From Bretschneidera sinensis (taxonomy: Eukaryota > Streptophyta > Magnoliopsida > Brassicales > Akaniaceae), in the NCBI GenBank assembly GCA_023935145.1, contig CM043700.1, positions 32,225,501 to 32,289,500 of the forward strand: a stretch of 64,000 nucleotides of DNA, written 5' to 3'. Position 1 is the first letter of the stretch. Each line of letters opens with the position of its first letter. The notes below the pieces were generated by a model. It was not told the origin of the DNA and made no database searches. It saw only the letters and a list, made by a program, of their open reading frames with translations. A program made the translations under genes and the position numbers. Of the stretch, positions 61,590 to 64,000 are shown in pieces.

Positions 61590-64000
61590 AAATTCCATTC
61601 CCGAAATTTCCTTACCTAACTCATGAAAAGCTAGGGGTACTCTTTCATCATTCTTGCCTCATGCTCCTAAGTAATTTCTTCAACATCTTTGTTCTGTCAT
61701 AATACTTGAATTAAAAGAATAACTTTATTACGCAAGACTTGTTCCTTTCTGTCTAGAATTCTGATTGGTACTTTTATAAAGGTCAAATCTTCCTGAAGTT
61801 CTACAGCCTAACTCGGAATACTATGGATTCATCATGTAAACATTTTTTCAAAAGTGAAACATGAAACACATTGTGCAATTGCTTTAACTCTGGAGGCAAT
61901 TTCAACCTATATGCTACTGGTCCAACTCTTTCAATCACCCCATAGGGCCCCACAAATCTCGGACTCAACTTCTCTTTCTTTTTAAATCTCAATACACCAT
62001 TCCACGAAGATATCTTCAAGTAAACCGGACAAAGTCACCAACTTGAAACTCAAGAGGTCAAATTCTATTATCAGTATATCTTTTCTATCTGTTCTATATT
62101 GCTCTAAGGTTCTCTCTAACCAGTTTGATCATCTCAGTAGTCAAATCTATCATTTCTGGACTAAATATATTTTTCTCTCCAACTTCTTCCCAACAAACTG
62201 GAGTTCTGCACCTTCTACCATATAAAGCCTCAAATGGTGCCATCCCAATACTAACTTGATACTGATTATTGTATGCAAAATTGATTAAAGGTAAATAAGC
62301 ATCCCTGCTCACTGAAAAACTGAATACACTTGCCATCAGTATATTCTCCAGGATTCTAATGATCATATCTGTTTACCCATCAGTTTGAGAATGAAAAGCT
62401 GTACTAAACTGTAACTGTGTACCTATAGCTTTCTGAAAACCTTTATAAAATCTAGAAGTAAATCTAGAATCTCTATCTGATACAATGCTCAAAAGTACTC
62501 CATGTAATCTCACAATCTCAGCTAAATACCACTCAGCCAACTCTTCAAGACTCCATGTAGTTTTAAAAGAAATAAAATATGAAGACCTAGAAAGTCTATC
62601 CACTATAACCCATACAGCATCATGACCTCTTTGGGTACGGGGAACCAGAAACAAAATCCATGCTAATATTCTCCCATGGCCATTCAAGTACTGAAAGAGG
62701 TTGTAATAAACTTGACAGATGTCTATTCCAAACCTTTACCTGTGGAAAAATCAAACATCTAGAAATATACTCAGCTACATCTCTCTTCATCCATGACCAC
62801 TAATAATTGTCTGATCTTCTCTATCCCTTTATCTTTACTTTGTATTTTTAACAAGAGATCAATAATAGAAGATTGTACCACCATATTTACCATCAATACT
62901 CCTCTATCACTGATACTCAACTGCATTCTCATTTCTCTCAATTCTACCATTAAGCTAATATCATGACTCCTAATAATAGTTAATCTCCCTGTAGACTTTC
63001 TACTCAATGCATCAGCTACTTCATTAGCCTTCCCTGGATGATAGTGAATTGTACAGTCATAATCACTAATCAACTCCATTCCCCTCTGCCTTAAATTTAA
63101 CTCTCTCTGGGTAGATAAATGCGTCAAACTTTTATAATCAGTAAAAATTTCATAAGTGGCTCCGTATAGACGATGTCTCCAAATCTTCAAAGAAAAAACT
63201 ATGGCAACCAATTCTAAATCATGGGTCGAGTAATTTCCCTCATGGTCCTTCAATTGCCTAAAAACATAAGCTATAACTCTCCCATATTGCATTAATACAC
63301 ATCCCAACCTCTGATGTGACGCATCACTATATACCACAAATCATTCATCACCAGAAAGAAGTACTAATACCGGAGCAATAGTCAACTTATCTTTTAGTAG
63401 CTGAAAACTCTTCTCACATTCTTCTGACCGCTTAAACTTCACTTCCTGGTCAGTGGTACAACAATAATGGAAAAATTCTGGATAAACCTTCTATAATAAC
63501 CAGCCAACCCCAAAAAACTTTTAATTTCAGTCACACTAGTTGGTCTTTCCCAATTCAACATTGCCTCCACTTTCTGTGGGTTAATTGTTATACCATCCCC
63601 TGATACAAAATGCCCTAAGAAAGATATTTCATTCAGTCAAAACTCACACTTCGAGAACTTTGCATATAATTTCTCTCTCCTCAGAATCTCCAACACTATA
63701 TCTAAATGTCTCACATGTTTTTCTTTATTCTTGGAATACACCAGGATATCATCAATAAACACAATCACAAATCTATTCAAGAATGGTTTAAACACCGGAT
63801 TCATTAGATCCATAAATGTTGCAGGAGCATTAGTCAACCCAAATGGTATTACAAGGAACTCATGATGGCCATAACGTGTCCTAAAAGTAGTCTTAGACAT
63901 GTCCCCCTCCTTTATCCTCAACTGATGATAACCTGATCTCAGGTCTATCTTAGAAAACACCCTAGCCTCTTGCAACTATTTAAATAAATCATCTATCTTG
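61590..64000 (-). pseudogene. gypsy pol remnant (RT, RNase H, integrase, tail)
   Basis: RT at 63637-63975 has [30 protein letters not shown] and the catalytic FIDD near 63745. RNase H at 62771-63337 has [27 protein letters not shown] and the [17 protein letters not shown] end. Integrase follows at about 62094-62690 (DAVWVIVDRLSRSSYF, IVSDRDSRFTSRF, YNNQYQVSIGMAPFEALYGR), and the C-terminal domain at about 61801-62019 ([34 protein letters not shown]). In-frame stops near 62370 and 63338 and a frameshift near 63480 show decay. The N-terminal part runs off the window. Confidence 0.9.

Larger units (their letters stand above)
59676..64000 (-). mobile_element. Ty3/gypsy chromovirus-type element inserted into the copia gag, 5' end outside window
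   Basis: The order on the minus strand is RT, RNase H, integrase, chromo-type tail, then the 3' LTR, as in Ty3/gypsy. The LTR start follows a purine tract read as AAGGTGGGTAGAAT. The junction at 59675/59676 lies inside copia gag coding, so this insertion is younger than the copia one. GTAGC (59671-59675) is the likely 5-bp target duplication. The motif GMAPFEALYGRRCRTPVCW suggests a Tekay/Del-like lineage, but this is not certain. Confidence 0.9.

Overview
The window is nuclear DNA from a flowering plant, most likely a woody or otherwise repeat-rich eudicot. It is AT-rich, its genes are split by many introns, its proteins closely resemble Arabidopsis-type families, and it carries Ty1/copia, Ty3/gypsy, LINE, hAT and Tourist-like elements, several of them nested. 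I cannot name the species. Exon coordinates come from conserved protein reading plus splice signals; no alignment or transcript was available.

Left part (1-24.3 kb): a degenerate + strand Ty1/copia element (1-4113) ends inside a coding exon of an MTR4-type RNA helicase gene. The rest of that gene (4114-16173, +) has two frameshifts, a lost splice acceptor and two GC-AG introns. Its last intron was swollen by one LINE inserted into another. A non-autonomous hAT element with an 8-bp target duplication follows (16915-17886). Next is a TTLL12-type tubulin-tyrosine-ligase-like gene (18813-24278, +) in at least 14 recognisable exons, broken by several frameshifts and stops. Both genes read as pseudogenes.

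Middle part (25.5-53 kb): three genes look intact. A TMEM192-type four-helix membrane protein gene (25562-39346, -, 14 exons, 358 aa) has a 6-kb intron holding a decayed LINE and other introns holding foldback MITEs. An intronless P-class PPR gene (43671-45479, +) resembles Arabidopsis At2g06000. An aleurain-type cysteine protease gene (50123-52903, -, 8 exons, 355 aa) has all catalytic residues and the NPIR vacuolar signal. The spacers hold MITEs, a copia RT fragment, a LINE tail with a perfect 15-bp target duplication, and a strong G-quadruplex motif.

Right part (53-64 kb): an AT-rich spacer leads to a - strand Tnt1/Tork-like copia element (3' LTR 55431-56194, pol to 59675). Its gag region is interrupted by a - strand Ty3/gypsy element with a 1.9-kb LTR (59676-61571), which runs off the window. 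Both elements are decayed.

I found no CRISPR array, rRNA or functional tRNA, and no sign of a new enzymatic system. The noteworthy content is the side-by-side decay of two conserved housekeeping-type genes next to intact neighbours, the nested transposon history, and some unusual splice-site situations.
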